Origin: CAZMGY01 sp964565945 [NCBI: uncultured bacterium]
GTDB lineage: Bacteria > GCA-001730085
Assembly: GCA_964565945.1 (NCBI GenBank)
Contig: CAZMGY010000019.1
Location: forward strand, 1 to 64,000
Direction: 5' to 3'
Length of the DNA: 64,000 nt
Position numbers and translations under genes: made by a program. The notes under the pieces were generated by a model that saw only the letters and a list, made by a program, of their open reading frames with translations, made no database searches and was not told the DNA's origin. Below, one piece after another: positions 51,326-59,821 of this stretch (its first letter is position 1; each line of letters opens with the position of its first letter).

Positions 51326-53252
51326 AGTGGTGGCTCGTTGCAGCCCTCTATCGCAAATTCAAGTTCAAGAAGTGGTGCAGTTGCGCCCTGATCTTGAGTT
51401 GGATATTGATATGATGCCAACCTTGGGCGATCATGATAAGGCCAGTTCTTTGCGAGATCCTGTGGTTAGTGATTTTTTTACACGTGAATTAGACGAGGCT
51501 ATTCTTAAAGGATATGCTGATATTGCGATCCATTCGGCTAAAGATTTGCCAGTTCCGTTGCATCCCGATTTGCGAGTGGTGGCTTTGCTTCCTTGTTATG
51601 AGGCGAGTGATTCCTTAGTTTCACGAGGCAATCTTTCTTTGGTAGAACTATCTTCTGGGGCTTGTGTTGCTACCAGTTCCAAACATCGCCAACAGGCCAT
51701 AGCTGATTTGCGTGATGATTTAAATTATCGTGATATTCGAGGCACGATTGAAGACCGTATCGCCCAAATTGATGAGGGTTTGGCCGATGCCGTGGTGGTG
51801 GCGACCTGTGCGCTCCAACGTTTAGGCTTGCAGGATCGGATTGCCGAGGTTTTGCCGATTGAGACATGGCCTTTGCAAGGGCATTTGGCGATTGTGGCAC
51901 ATCGTGATCGCCCTGACTTGGTGAAGTTGTGGGCTTCGAGTAATATACGTCAAGGTTTTGGTAAAGTTTATTTGGCTGGCTTTGGTCCTGGCAATCCTGA
52001 GTTAATAACGGTTAAGACACATCGTTTGATTCAGGAAAGTGATGTGATTTTGTATGATGATTTGATAGATCCATCTATCCTTCGGGATATGCCTGGAGAA
52101 GCGATTTATGTTGGTAAACGTAAAGGTGTTCATTATCGCAGTCAAAAAGAAATCAATCGCTTGATCAAAGATAAGGCGTGGCAGGGTTTGCAAGTTTTAA
52201 GACTTAAAGGGGGAGACCCTTGCATTTTTGGACGGGTTGGTGAAGAAGTTGAGTGGTTGCAGCAATGGATGATTCCTTTTGAGATTATTCCAGGTGTGAC
52301 TTCAGCGATGGCGGCTGCGGCGAGTCAAAATATTTCTTTAACGCAACGGGGTGTATCGAAGACCTTTTCTTTTTTAACGGGACATCATGCCCAAAATCGT
52401 CAGATCGAAGTACCTCCAGTGGATACTATTGTCTATTACATGGCGGCGACGGAGTTAGAGACCTTGGCTAAGCATCTTCTTAGGGAAGGTCGTTTGCCAG
52501 ATGAGCCCGTCCTTTTGGTGCAAAATGCCACTTTTGCTCATGAAGTGTCTGAATTGAAGACGGTTTCCACGATGGCGCAAACGTCGTTATCGTCTCCATT
52601 GATGGTAATTGTGGGGTATGTGGCTAAACGCGCAATACCCACTCATTGCGTTCTTTACACTGGCTTGGATGCACGTCGTTACCGTTCGCTTTACAAAGTG
52701 GTGCATTATCCCTTAATTCGTACAAAATTTGTTGGTTTGGATCCCGCGGGCAAGCCACGGGATGACGTAGCTCAGTATGACGCTCTTCTTTTCACCAGCC
52801 GTGAGGCGGTGAGATACTTTTATTCTAAGCATAGAGTGTGCCGTGATCAAGAGGTTCTTGCGATTGGTTCTGGAACAGAAAATCTGTTGCAAGATTATGG
52901 TGTTCATGTGAGCCATAAGGCTGAACAGCCTCATTCCGATGCTATGGTGGCTCTGTTAGAGACTTTGTCTTACAGATCTTACCTTTATCCATGTTCGAGT
53001 CTTTCAAACAATGCTTTGCACACACATGATAAAGTGACCCCATGGGTAATTTATACAACCGAGCCTGTTCTTCAAGATCCCGTGGACTTGAATGTGTTTG
53101 ATTGGATCGTGTTCACTTCTCCTTCAACGGTGAATAGTTTTTTACAGATTTATCCGTTTTTGCCCGAACATGTTGTTTATGAGGTTTTAGGGCCTTTCAC
53201 ACGCCAAGCTCTCAATGATCATGGTATTAAAGACACATCTATTGTGGGTTGA
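51312..53252 (+). CDS. Siroheme-pathway fusion: truncated HemC, CobA (uroporphyrinogen-III methyltransferase) and HemD
   Basis: Residues 1-215 resemble hydroxymethylbilane synthase domains 1-2 (FTRELDEAILKGYADIAIHSAKDLP; a late L-Q-G-H-L-A-I). They stop before domain 3, so the Cys that carries the dipyrromethane cofactor is missing. Residues ~218-445 are a SUMT/CobA methylase (VYLAGFGPGNPEL, RLKGGDPCIFGRVGEE, IIPGVTSAMAAAA). Residues ~446-646 resemble uroporphyrinogen-III synthase (ALLFTSREAVRYF; WIVFTSPSTVNSFL). The product would supply precorrin-2 for the siroheme of the sulfite reductase upstream. The ATG at 51312 is used; TTG at 51306 is nearer the GGGGGAGG. A palindromic element lies inside the HemD part. 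No precorrin-2 oxidase/ferrochelatase gene is in the window. Confidence 0.88.
   Translation: MTQFKVVARCSPLSQIQVQEVVQLRPDLELDIDMMPTLGDHDKASSLRDPVVSDFFTRELDEAILKGYADIAIHSAKDLPVPLHPDLRVVALLPCYEASDSLVSRGNLSLVELSSGACVATSSKHRQQAIADLRDDLNYRDIRGTIEDRIAQIDEGLADAVVVATCALQRLGLQDRIAEVLPIETWPLQGHLAIVAHRDRPDLVKLWASSNIRQGFGKVYLAGFGPGNPELITVKTHRLIQESDVILYDDLIDPSILRDMPGEAIYVGKRKGVHYRSQKEINRLIKDKAWQGLQVLRLKGGDPCIFGRVGEEVEWLQQWMIPFEIIPGVTSAMAAAASQNISLTQRGVSKTFSFLTGHHAQNRQIEVPPVDTIVYYMAATELETLAKHLLREGRLPDEPVLLVQNATFAHEVSELKTVSTMAQTSLSSPLMVIVGYVAKRAIPTHCVLYTGLDARRYRSLYKVVHYPLIRTKFVGLDPAGKPRDDVAQYDALLFTSREAVRYFYSKHRVCRDQEVLAIGSGTENLLQDYGVHVSHKAEQPHSDAMVALLETLSYRSYLYPCSSLSNNALHTHDKVTPWVIYTTEPVLQDPVDLNVFDWIVFTSPSTVNSFLQIYPFLPEHVVYEVLGPFTRQALNDHGIKDTSIVG
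52737..52767. repeat. Palindromic repeat element 5, in frame inside the HemD domain
   Basis: ATCCCGCGG-gcaag-CCACGGGAT (52741-52763) has one mismatch in the stem and the same flanks (ttgg ... gacg) as elements 1 and 2. It is read through as G-L-D-P-A-G-K-P-R-D-D (about residues 477-487) between a beta strand (HYPLIRTKF) and the conserved YDALLFTS of HemD. It therefore looks like an insertion into a coding sequence that kept the frame. Confidence 0.85.
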
Positions 53253-53424
53253 TTTAGAAAAAATATCCGAATGATTTGAAATTTTCAGCTAAAATTATCT
53301 AGACTTAGCCATGTGCGTATATTTGCTTCAAAGGCAACATTGGGGGTTATGGTTGAGGTCTTTAGGCGCCTGTAGCTCTAGTGCAACAACAAATGTGAGA
53401 ATTTGGTACAATGGAGGAACTATT

Positions 53425-54069
53425 ATGGAGGAGATCTTTGGTGAAACGTTTGAAAGTCGGAAGGGGGGGGGTATGAAAGATGTTAAGAAGTTGTCCCACT
53501 TGTTAAAGCTCCTAGAGGACGAAAGTGGCTCAGTGCAACAAGCCGTTCTTAAAGAGCTATATTGTTATGGCCCTGGTCTTGAAGACGATATTCAGCTTTT
53601 TTATCCTGAATATGCAGAACAGGCACACCCTTCTTTGCAAAAAGTTTTGGATATTCATCATGAACAAACATTTTCTCGTTCATGCAAAGCTTCATTGGAG
53701 AATAATACATTTTTAACAGAAATTGAGACGATCGATGCTGCTTTGCAAGATACACAAAGCATTGTGTTTACTCCAGGCACCCTGGTCAGGCATACTCGTT
53801 ATGAATATCGTGGGGTGGTGGTCGATTTAGATCCTTTTTGCCGTGCGAAAGAAATTTGGTACCAGTCCAATCAGACGAGACCTGATAAAGAGCAACCATG
53901 GTATTATATTTTGGTGCATAGTACAGATAAGGTGACATATGTGGCTCATATGCATTTGAGTTACGATCAAAGTGGTGAACAGGTGCTTCATCCCTTAAGA
54001 GATTATTTTTTCGATAGCTTTCGTTGTGGTTCTTATCCGCGCAATAGGCGGAGATGGGCCAAGTGCTAG
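53425..54069 (+). CDS. HEAT-like region plus HspQ/YccV hemimethylated-DNA-binding domain
   Basis: The ATG at 53425 has GGAGG seven bases upstream; a second ATG at 53473 follows a G9 tract and also has an SD, so both starts are possible. Residues ~17-50 look like one HEAT-type helical pair (LSHLLKLLEDESGSVQQAVL). Residues ~115-214 are an HspQ/YccV domain: FTPGTLVRHTRYEYRGVVVD, RPDKEQPWYYILV, VAHMHLSYDQSG and HPLRDYFFDSF. In E. coli HspQ modulates proteolysis, and YccV-like domains were described as binding hemimethylated DNA. The function of the combination is unknown. Confidence 0.78.
   Translation: MEEIFGETFESRKGGGMKDVKKLSHLLKLLEDESGSVQQAVLKELYCYGPGLEDDIQLFYPEYAEQAHPSLQKVLDIHHEQTFSRSCKASLENNTFLTEIETIDAALQDTQSIVFTPGTLVRHTRYEYRGVVVDLDPFCRAKEIWYQSNQTRPDKEQPWYYILVHSTDKVTYVAHMHLSYDQSGEQVLHPLRDYFFDSFRCGSYPRNRRRWAKC
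53463..53471 (+). repeat. Homopolymeric G9 tract near the start of the HspQ-domain gene
   Basis: Nine consecutive G lie between the two candidate starts (53425 and 53473). In the long form they encode part of K-G-G-G. Such tracts are prone to slipped-strand mispairing. Confidence 0.8.
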
Positions 54070-54144
54070 ATAGTTAATGGTTAGGATGAACAAAAGAAAA
54101 TAAAAAAGCATGGATGTAAAGAGGCTTCAAAGGAGTAAATAGCA

Positions 54145-55557
54145 ATGACAGTGGCAATTCAGGCAGATTATAAAGTTAAAGATATATCTTTGGCCGATTT
54201 TGGTCACAAAGAAATCACTATCAGTGAGCAGGAAATGCCAGGTTTAATGGCTTTGCGTGAGAAATATAGGCAAAATAAACCTCTTAAAGGTGCCAAAATT
54301 ATGGGATCCTTGCACATGACTATTCAGACCGCTATTTTGATTGAAACTTTGGTCGAGTTAGGTGCGGATGTTCGCTGGGCCTCTTGCAATATTTTTTCGA
54401 CTCAAGACCATGCAGCGGCGGCGATTGCTCAGGCGGGAATACCTGTGTTTGCTTGGAAAGGTGAAACTTTAGAAGAATACTGGGAGTGCACTTTGGATGC
54501 TTTAAATTTTCCTGATAACGAAGGCCCAGATTTAATTGTGGACGATGGAGGTGATGCAACCTTATTGGTGCATCGTGGTGTTGATGCAGAGAAAGACGCC
54601 TCTATTCTTGACGAGCCGACTGATAACAAAGAGCTTCTGATTATGAATGCCTTGCTTAAAAGAATGCTGCAAAATGATTCTCAGAAATGGACCAAGATGG
54701 TGGCTAAGATCCAAGGTGTCTCCGAAGAGACAACCACAGGAGTTCATCGTCTTTACCAAATGTTGGATCAAGGGAAGTTGTTGTTTCCAGCTATTAATGT
54801 GAATGATTCTGTGACCAAATCTAAGTTCGACAATTTTTACGGCTGTCGTGAATCTTTGGCCGATGGTATCAAACGAGCCACTGATGTGATGTTGGCGGGC
54901 AAAGTGGTGGTTGTGTGTGGTTATGGAGATGTTGGTAAGGGCTGTGCTCATTCGATGCGCACTTATGGTGCTCGCGTTTTGGTGACCGAGATTGATCCGA
55001 TTTGTGCCTTACAAGCTGCCATGGAAGGCTTTGAAGTGACTACGATTGAGGATGCTTTGGCCGAAGGAAACCTCTTTGTAACAACTACGGGCAATAAAGA
55101 TGTGATTCATATTGAGCACATGGAACAGATGAAAGATCAGACAATCGTGTGTAATATTGGTCATTTTGATAATGAAATTCAGGTGGAAAAATTGGAAGCT
55201 TTTAAGGGAATTCAAAAAACCAATGTGAAGCCTCAGGTTGATCTGTATGAGTTTCCTGATGGTCATCAAATTATTTTATTGGCCGAAGGGCGTTTGGTGA
55301 ATCTTAGTTGTGCCACAGGACATCCTTCGTTTGTGATGAGTAATTCATTCACCAATCAAGTGTTGGCCCAAATTGATCTATGGGAGAACGATCACAAAAT
55401 CGGTGTGGAGTGTTTGTCGAAAAAGCTTGATGAAGAAGTGGCGCGCCTTCACTTGGAGAAGCTAGGTGTGAAGCTAACGGAACTCACAACTGAGCAGGCT
55501 GATTATATTGATGTGCCTGTTGAAGGGCCTTACAAGCCAGAGCATTATCGTTATTAA
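54145..55557 (+). CDS. ahcY: S-adenosylhomocysteine hydrolase
   Basis: The NAD-dependent enzyme splits SAH into adenosine and homocysteine. It has [34 protein letters not shown], the NAD loop [14 protein letters not shown] and TTTGNKDVI. The C-terminal PYKPEHYRY carries the Lys and Tyr that reach into the neighbouring subunit. At 470 residues it is the long bacterial form. SD AAAGGAG precedes the ATG. It recycles homocysteine and complements the de novo homocysteine route upstream. Confidence 0.97.
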   Translation: MTVAIQADYKVKDISLADFGHKEITISEQEMPGLMALREKYRQNKPLKGAKIMGSLHMTIQTAILIETLVELGADVRWASCNIFSTQDHAAAAIAQAGIPVFAWKGETLEEYWECTLDALNFPDNEGPDLIVDDGGDATLLVHRGVDAEKDASILDEPTDNKELLIMNALLKRMLQNDSQKWTKMVAKIQGVSEETTTGVHRLYQMLDQGKLLFPAINVNDSVTKSKFDNFYGCRESLADGIKRATDVMLAGKVVVVCGYGDVGKGCAHSMRTYGARVLVTEIDPICALQAAMEGFEVTTIEDALAEGNLFVTTTGNKDVIHIEHMEQMKDQTIVCNIGHFDNEIQVEKLEAFKGIQKTNVKPQVDLYEFPDGHQIILLAEGRLVNLSCATGHPSFVMSNSFTNQVLAQIDLWENDHKIGVECLSKKLDEEVARLHLEKLGVKLTELTTEQADYIDVPVEGPYKPEHYRY

Positions 55558-55591
55558 GTAATAGTCCCGTGTTATTTAAGAAGCACTGTTG

Positions 55592-56404
55592 ATGACAATG
55601 AAAAAAATAGCGTTTTTAGGCTGTGGGTGGTTAGGATTACCCACAGCCCAAGCCTTTTTATCAGAGGGTTGGCAGGTCTCCGTGAGTACGACTTCGTCAA
55701 ACAAACTGGAGACATTTCAATCCTTGGGACTTAAATTCTATCTTTTGGACATCTATGGCGAACTCTTGGATGCACAACCTTTTTGGCAATCGGACGTTTT
55801 GTGCATCACTGTTCCGTTTAAGCGCAGTTTAAATGATCCTTGGGTTTATCCTGAAGCGATGCAGAAAGTGATGCAAGTTGCTCGGACTGCTGGTATAACA
55901 CGGGTGATTTTGACAAGTTCAACGTCGGTGTATGCTGCTGATGTGGGCTTATGTGATGAGATGTCTCCCACGGGATCTTCTGAACGGTCAAAGGTTTTGC
56001 ATCAAGTTGAGCAGTATGTCTTAAATGTCGAGGGATGCAAGGCAACGGTTTTGCGTTTGGCTGGTTTGATTGGTCCTGGTCGCGAACCAGGGCGTTTTTT
56101 GAGAGGCATGACTGATTTGCCAAATCCCAACCATCCCGTTAATTTGGTTCATCTTGCGGATGTGGTTCAAGTGATCAGAGCAGTGGTTGATCAGGAGGCT
56201 TGGGGGCATATTTTTAATGTTGTGGCGGATGAACATCCCACACGTCAAGAATTTTATATGCATCAAGCGCAGCAGATTGGCTTGGATCCGCCGATATTTT
56301 TGGCAGGAACACAGACCTCAGGCAAACACGTGTCAAATGATTTGGTTAAAGAGGTCTTGGGGATTTCTTTTTACCATGGCTTGAAGTATGATTATAAAAT
56401 ATAA
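55592..56404 (+). CDS. NAD(P)-binding epimerase-like SDR (YeeZ family)
   Basis: An extended SDR with a Rossmann start (KKIAFLGCGWLGLPTAQAF) and TSSTSVYAADVG matches the YeeZ-type epimerase-like family. The catalytic Tyr region is unusual: S-V-Y is present, but the usual Y-x3-K is not obvious. It contains LRLAGLIGPGREPGRFL and FNVVADEHPTRQEFY. The substrate is unknown. Start codons at 55589 (TTG), 55592 and 55598 are all possible. Confidence 0.78.
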   Translation: MTMKKIAFLGCGWLGLPTAQAFLSEGWQVSVSTTSSNKLETFQSLGLKFYLLDIYGELLDAQPFWQSDVLCITVPFKRSLNDPWVYPEAMQKVMQVARTAGITRVILTSSTSVYAADVGLCDEMSPTGSSERSKVLHQVEQYVLNVEGCKATVLRLAGLIGPGREPGRFLRGMTDLPNPNHPVNLVHLADVVQVIRAVVDQEAWGHIFNVVADEHPTRQEFYMHQAQQIGLDPPIFLAGTQTSGKHVSNDLVKEVLGISFYHGLKYDYKI

Positions 56405-56449
56405 TAAAAGAAATTATTTAAGATGTTTCAATGCTTTCTTTTATGGAGA

Positions 56450-56478
56450 TTGACAGGTTTTGAACACTTTGTTATACT
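56450..56478 (+). promoter_or_regulatory. Promoter of the rpmF-fab operon
   Basis: TTGACA (56450-56455), 17 bases and TATACT (56473-56478) lie 60 bases before rpmF. Confidence 0.8.
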
Positions 56479-56537
56479 CACCTTTTATGACTTGACCATT
56501 TTGTCCGTGGCATTGGTGAGATGAAGGAGTGAGTACA

Positions 56538-56714
56538 ATGGCGGTACCAGTTAAAAAAACATCGAGAACAGAAAAAAATATTCGACGTCATTCTCAAAAA
56601 AAGAAAATTGTTTTGAGTATTGATTGCCCTCAATGTGGAGAACCTAAGCGTCCTCATGTTGTTTGTGTAAAGTGTGGCTATTACAATGGTCGCAAAGTTT
56701 TGGCGGTGGGTTGA
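56538..56714 (+). CDS. rpmF: 50S ribosomal protein bL32
   Basis: This small zinc-ribbon ribosomal protein has MAVPVKKTSRTEKNIRRH and Cys pairs CPQC and CVKC. The ATG at 56538 is nine bases after AAGGAG; the in-frame GTG at 56529 sits inside the SD. At 58 residues it is typical. It heads the conserved rpmF-plsX-fabH-fabG-acpP-fabF order. Confidence 0.96.
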   Translation: MAVPVKKTSRTEKNIRRHSQKKKIVLSIDCPQCGEPKRPHVVCVKCGYYNGRKVLAVG

Positions 56715-56727
56715 AAGTCTATAAACT

Positions 56728-57732
56728 ATGAAAATAGCTGTTGACGCGATGGGTGGCGACTATGCTCCCTTAATGGCTTTGCAGGGGGTGTATCAGGCAG
56801 CTCAGTTGTTTCCTGATATAGAACTGATTTTGGTGGGGCAGCAATCCCTTTTGGAAAAAATGATTGTTGCTCAAGGGATTATTCTGCCTGCGACAGTTTC
56901 TTTGTGCGATGCTCCTGATGTGATTGCTATGGACGAGGCTCCTGTTGCTGCCTTGCGCAAAAAAAAGAATTCCTCTATTGCGGTTGCGGCCGATTTGGTG
57001 AAACAAGAAAAAGCGGACGCGTTGGTAACCGCTGGTAATACTGGTGCTGCTGTGGCGGCGACAACCCTCAAATGGCGTCTTTTGCCTGGCATCGATCGAT
57101 CGGGGATTGCCTTGCCTTTTCCTAATGCTGATGGTGTTTCTGTATTGCTAGACGTGGGAGCTAACGTAGAATGCAAACCTCTACATTTTTATCACTATGC
57201 CATTATGGGGAAAATTTATGCTGAAATCATCCTCAAAAAGACCAATGCGGGCATTGGTTTACTCAATGTTGGTGAAGAGGCTGGTAAGGGTGGTGCCGAG
57301 ATTAAGGAAGTTTTTCACTTATTTAAAGAAGCTTACTTCAATTTTATAGGCAATGTGGAAGGTTGTGATGTTTTCAATGGTCGGTGTGATGTGATTGTGT
57401 GTGACGGCTTTGTTGGAAATATTGTGCTCAAAGTGGCTGAAGGTGTGGTTGGGGCTACGGTGAGTTTAACGAAAAAAGAAATTAAGAGAAACATTATTTC
57501 TATGTTAGGGGCTTTTTTATGCAAGCCTGCGTTGCAAAGAATTAAGAAAAAAGTGGATTATGTTGAGTATGGAGGGGCTCCCTTGTTGGGAGTGAACGGG
57601 GTTTGCATTATTAGTCATGGTTCCTCCACTGCTAAAGCGCTTTTTAACGCTATTCGTGTTGCGCGCGAGTTTACCACATATGATGTGAACTCTGTGATTG
57701 TGAAAGAAATTGAAGAACATGCAAAAAACTAA
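56728..57732 (+). CDS. plsX: Phosphate acyltransferase PlsX
   Basis: PlsX makes acyl-phosphate from acyl-ACP for phospholipid synthesis. It has MKIAVDAMGGDYAPL, the central SAGNTGA-like TAGNTGAAVAA, LLDVGANVECKPLHF, NVGEEAGKG and CDGFVGNIVLK. The 334 residues match the family. It starts 14 bases after rpmF and overlaps fabH by 14 bases. Confidence 0.97.
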   Translation: MKIAVDAMGGDYAPLMALQGVYQAAQLFPDIELILVGQQSLLEKMIVAQGIILPATVSLCDAPDVIAMDEAPVAALRKKKNSSIAVAADLVKQEKADALVTAGNTGAAVAATTLKWRLLPGIDRSGIALPFPNADGVSVLLDVGANVECKPLHFYHYAIMGKIYAEIILKKTNAGIGLLNVGEEAGKGGAEIKEVFHLFKEAYFNFIGNVEGCDVFNGRCDVIVCDGFVGNIVLKVAEGVVGATVSLTKKEIKRNIISMLGAFLCKPALQRIKKKVDYVEYGGAPLLGVNGVCIISHGSSTAKALFNAIRVAREFTTYDVNSVIVKEIEEHAKN

Positions 57733-58714
57733 GCCATTTTATGCCGAACTTGTTGGAGTAGGTTCCTACGTGCCCGAGCGTGTTTTGACCAATAAAGATC
57801 TCGAAACAATGGTCGACACTTCGGATGAATGGATTCGCACGCGCACGGGAATCTCCGAGAGACGCATTGCGGCAGAGGATCAAGCAAGTTCGGATTTGGC
57901 TGCTCAGGCGGCACGTGAAGCTTTGAAAAATGCGCAGCTAACTCCCGATGATATCGATATGATTATTGTGGCGACTGTCACACCCGATATGTTGTTTCCT
58001 TCGACAGCCTGTTTTGTGCAAAAAGCGATAGGAGCTTCACGTGCAGCGGCATTTGATTTGTCGGCGGCTTGCACTGGGTTTGTTTATGCGATGAGTGTAG
58101 GGGCTAATTTTATTGAAAGTGGTCAATGCAAAAAAGTTTTGGTCATTGGATCGGAAGTTCTATCGAAATTTGTTGATTGGGAGGATCCAAGTACCTGTGT
58201 TTTGTTTGGAGATGGGGCTGGTGCGGCAATTATGTCGGCCACGGACACTCCAAAAGGTGTTTTGAAGTCGCATTTGCATTCCGAAGCCGAATACACCGAT
58301 TTGCTTTACTTGCCAGGTGGAGGAAGTTCTTTTCCTGCGAGTGTAGAGACTTTGGAACAGAGGATGCATTCGGTCAAGATGAAAGGTAACGAGGTCTTCA
58401 AAATTGCGGTCAATACGATGGTTGAATCGGCTCAAAATATTTTGAATGAGTGCCAGATTGATCCCGATAAGTTGGCCTATGTGATCCCTCATCAAGCTAA
58501 TGTGCGTATTATCAATGCTGTTGGTAAGCGACTTGGCATCGATGAAAATAAAGTGTACATTAATGTGGATCGGTTTGGAAACACCTCGGCGGCTACTGTG
58601 GCTATTGCCCTTGATGAAGTGATTCATAAAAAGTTGGTGGTGCCAGGAGATTTGATTTTGTGCGTGGCTTTTGGTGCTGGGTTTACGTCGGGGTCTTTGT
58701 TATTACAAATTTAG
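57719..58714 (+). CDS. fabH: 3-oxoacyl-ACP synthase III (FabH)
   Basis: FabH starts fatty-acid chains by condensing acetyl-CoA or branched acyl-CoA with malonyl-ACP. It has C118 in AACTGFVYAM, the catalytic His in PHQAN and Asn in GNTSAATVA. DTSDEWIRTRTGISERR is a clear family marker. The ATG at 57719 lies inside the end of plsX, which indicates translational coupling. Confidence 0.97.
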   Translation: MQKTKPFYAELVGVGSYVPERVLTNKDLETMVDTSDEWIRTRTGISERRIAAEDQASSDLAAQAAREALKNAQLTPDDIDMIIVATVTPDMLFPSTACFVQKAIGASRAAAFDLSAACTGFVYAMSVGANFIESGQCKKVLVIGSEVLSKFVDWEDPSTCVLFGDGAGAAIMSATDTPKGVLKSHLHSEAEYTDLLYLPGGGSSFPASVETLEQRMHSVKMKGNEVFKIAVNTMVESAQNILNECQIDPDKLAYVIPHQANVRIINAVGKRLGIDENKVYINVDRFGNTSAATVAIALDEVIHKKLVVPGDLILCVAFGAGFTSGSLLLQI

Positions 58715-58727
58715 GAAAGGAGTGAAT

Positions 58728-59474
58728 ATGTGTCAGTTAAAGGATCAAGTTGCGATTATTACTGGGTCAAGCCGAGGTATTGGGCGTGTGATTGCTCAAA
58801 AAATGGCCGAAGAAGGAGCCAAGGTGACTTTATGTGGGACCAAAGAAGAGACACTGCAAGATGTGTCCACTCAGATGGCTCAAGAGACAGGAGCTGATGT
58901 GGATTATGCGGTGGTCGATGTTTCGCAAGTAAATGATGTGCAAGCCTTAGTGGCGCAGGTCATGGACAAACACGGTCGCATCGATGTTTTGGTGAATAAT
59001 GCGGGAGTGACGCGAGATAACCTCTTGTTGCGTATGAGCGAAGACGAATGGAACAAAGTGATCGATATTAACTTAAAAGGGGCTTTTTTATGCACGAAGG
59101 CAGTGTTAAAGTCAATGATAAAGGCTCGTTATGGGCGGATTGTGAATGTGGCTTCGGTGGTTGGTGTTATGGGCAATTCAGGTCAGGCCAATTATGCAGC
59201 ATCTAAGGCTGGTATGATAGGTTTTAGCAAGTCTGTAGCGAAGGAAGTAGCGACCAGAAATATTAATGTCAATGTGGTGGCACCAGGCTATATTGAGACT
59301 GGTATGACGAGTGTTTTGCCCGAAAAAGTGACTGAAGCTGCCAAGACAATTATTCCGCAAGGACGTTTGGGACAACCCGAAGATGTGGCTGGACTCATTT
59401 TATTTTTGACAAGTGACGCTTCATCTTATATAACAGGTCAGGTAGTCCATGTCGACGGTGGTATGGTCATGTAA
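58728..59474 (+). CDS. fabG: 3-oxoacyl-ACP reductase FabG
   Basis: This SDR reduces 3-oxoacyl-ACP with NADPH. It has ITGSSRGIGRVIA, VNNAGVTRDNLLLRM, the catalytic Y156-x3-K160 (NYAASKAG) and YITGQVVHVDGGMVM at the C-terminus. The ATG at 58728 has AAAGGAG upstream, giving 248 residues. Confidence 0.97.
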   Translation: MCQLKDQVAIITGSSRGIGRVIAQKMAEEGAKVTLCGTKEETLQDVSTQMAQETGADVDYAVVDVSQVNDVQALVAQVMDKHGRIDVLVNNAGVTRDNLLLRMSEDEWNKVIDINLKGAFLCTKAVLKSMIKARYGRIVNVASVVGVMGNSGQANYAASKAGMIGFSKSVAKEVATRNINVNVVAPGYIETGMTSVLPEKVTEAAKTIIPQGRLGQPEDVAGLILFLTSDASSYITGQVVHVDGGMVM

Positions 59475-59571
59475 AATAGCAAACAATGTTAGGCAAAAAA
59501 AACTTTGTTTTTATGTTGGAGTGTTTGTTTGAAATTAAGTGTTAAATTGAGAATAAATGAGGGATAGAGGA

Positions 59572-59817
59572 ATGAGCCTAGAAAATCAAATTCGCGAGAT
59601 CATTGTTGAACAACTTGATGTGACAGCAGAAGAAGTTGTGCCTTCGGGGTCATTTATCGATGACTTAGGGGCGGACTCTTTGGATACAGTGGAACTGATC
59701 ATGGCACTAGAAGAAAAATTTGGAATGACAATTTCTGATGAAAATGCTGAAAAAATGACCACAGTTCAACATGTGTATGACTACGTTGAGGAATACCTGG
59801 GAGGCTCAGCTGAGTAG
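59572..59817 (+). CDS. acpP: Acyl carrier protein
   Basis: The acidic 81-residue protein has the phosphopantetheine site S36 in [10 protein letters not shown]. The ATG at 59572, with GAGGG eight bases upstream, is preferred to the ATG at 59557. About 100 bases separate it from fabG, with no clear promoter. Confidence 0.97.
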   Translation: MSLENQIREIIVEQLDVTAEEVVPSGSFIDDLGADSLDTVELIMALEEKFGMTISDENAEKMTTVQHVYDYVEEYLGGSAE

Positions 59818-59821
59818 GCCG

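Noticed and set aside
41634-52767. CRISPR array or integron sites made from the recurring palindromes
   Set aside because: The copies are kilobases apart, differ in sequence and orientation and have genes between them; there are no spacers, cas genes or integrase.
54070-54144. SAH riboswitch before ahcY
   Set aside because: The leader is only about 75 bases, A-rich and shows no stable stems or conserved riboswitch core.
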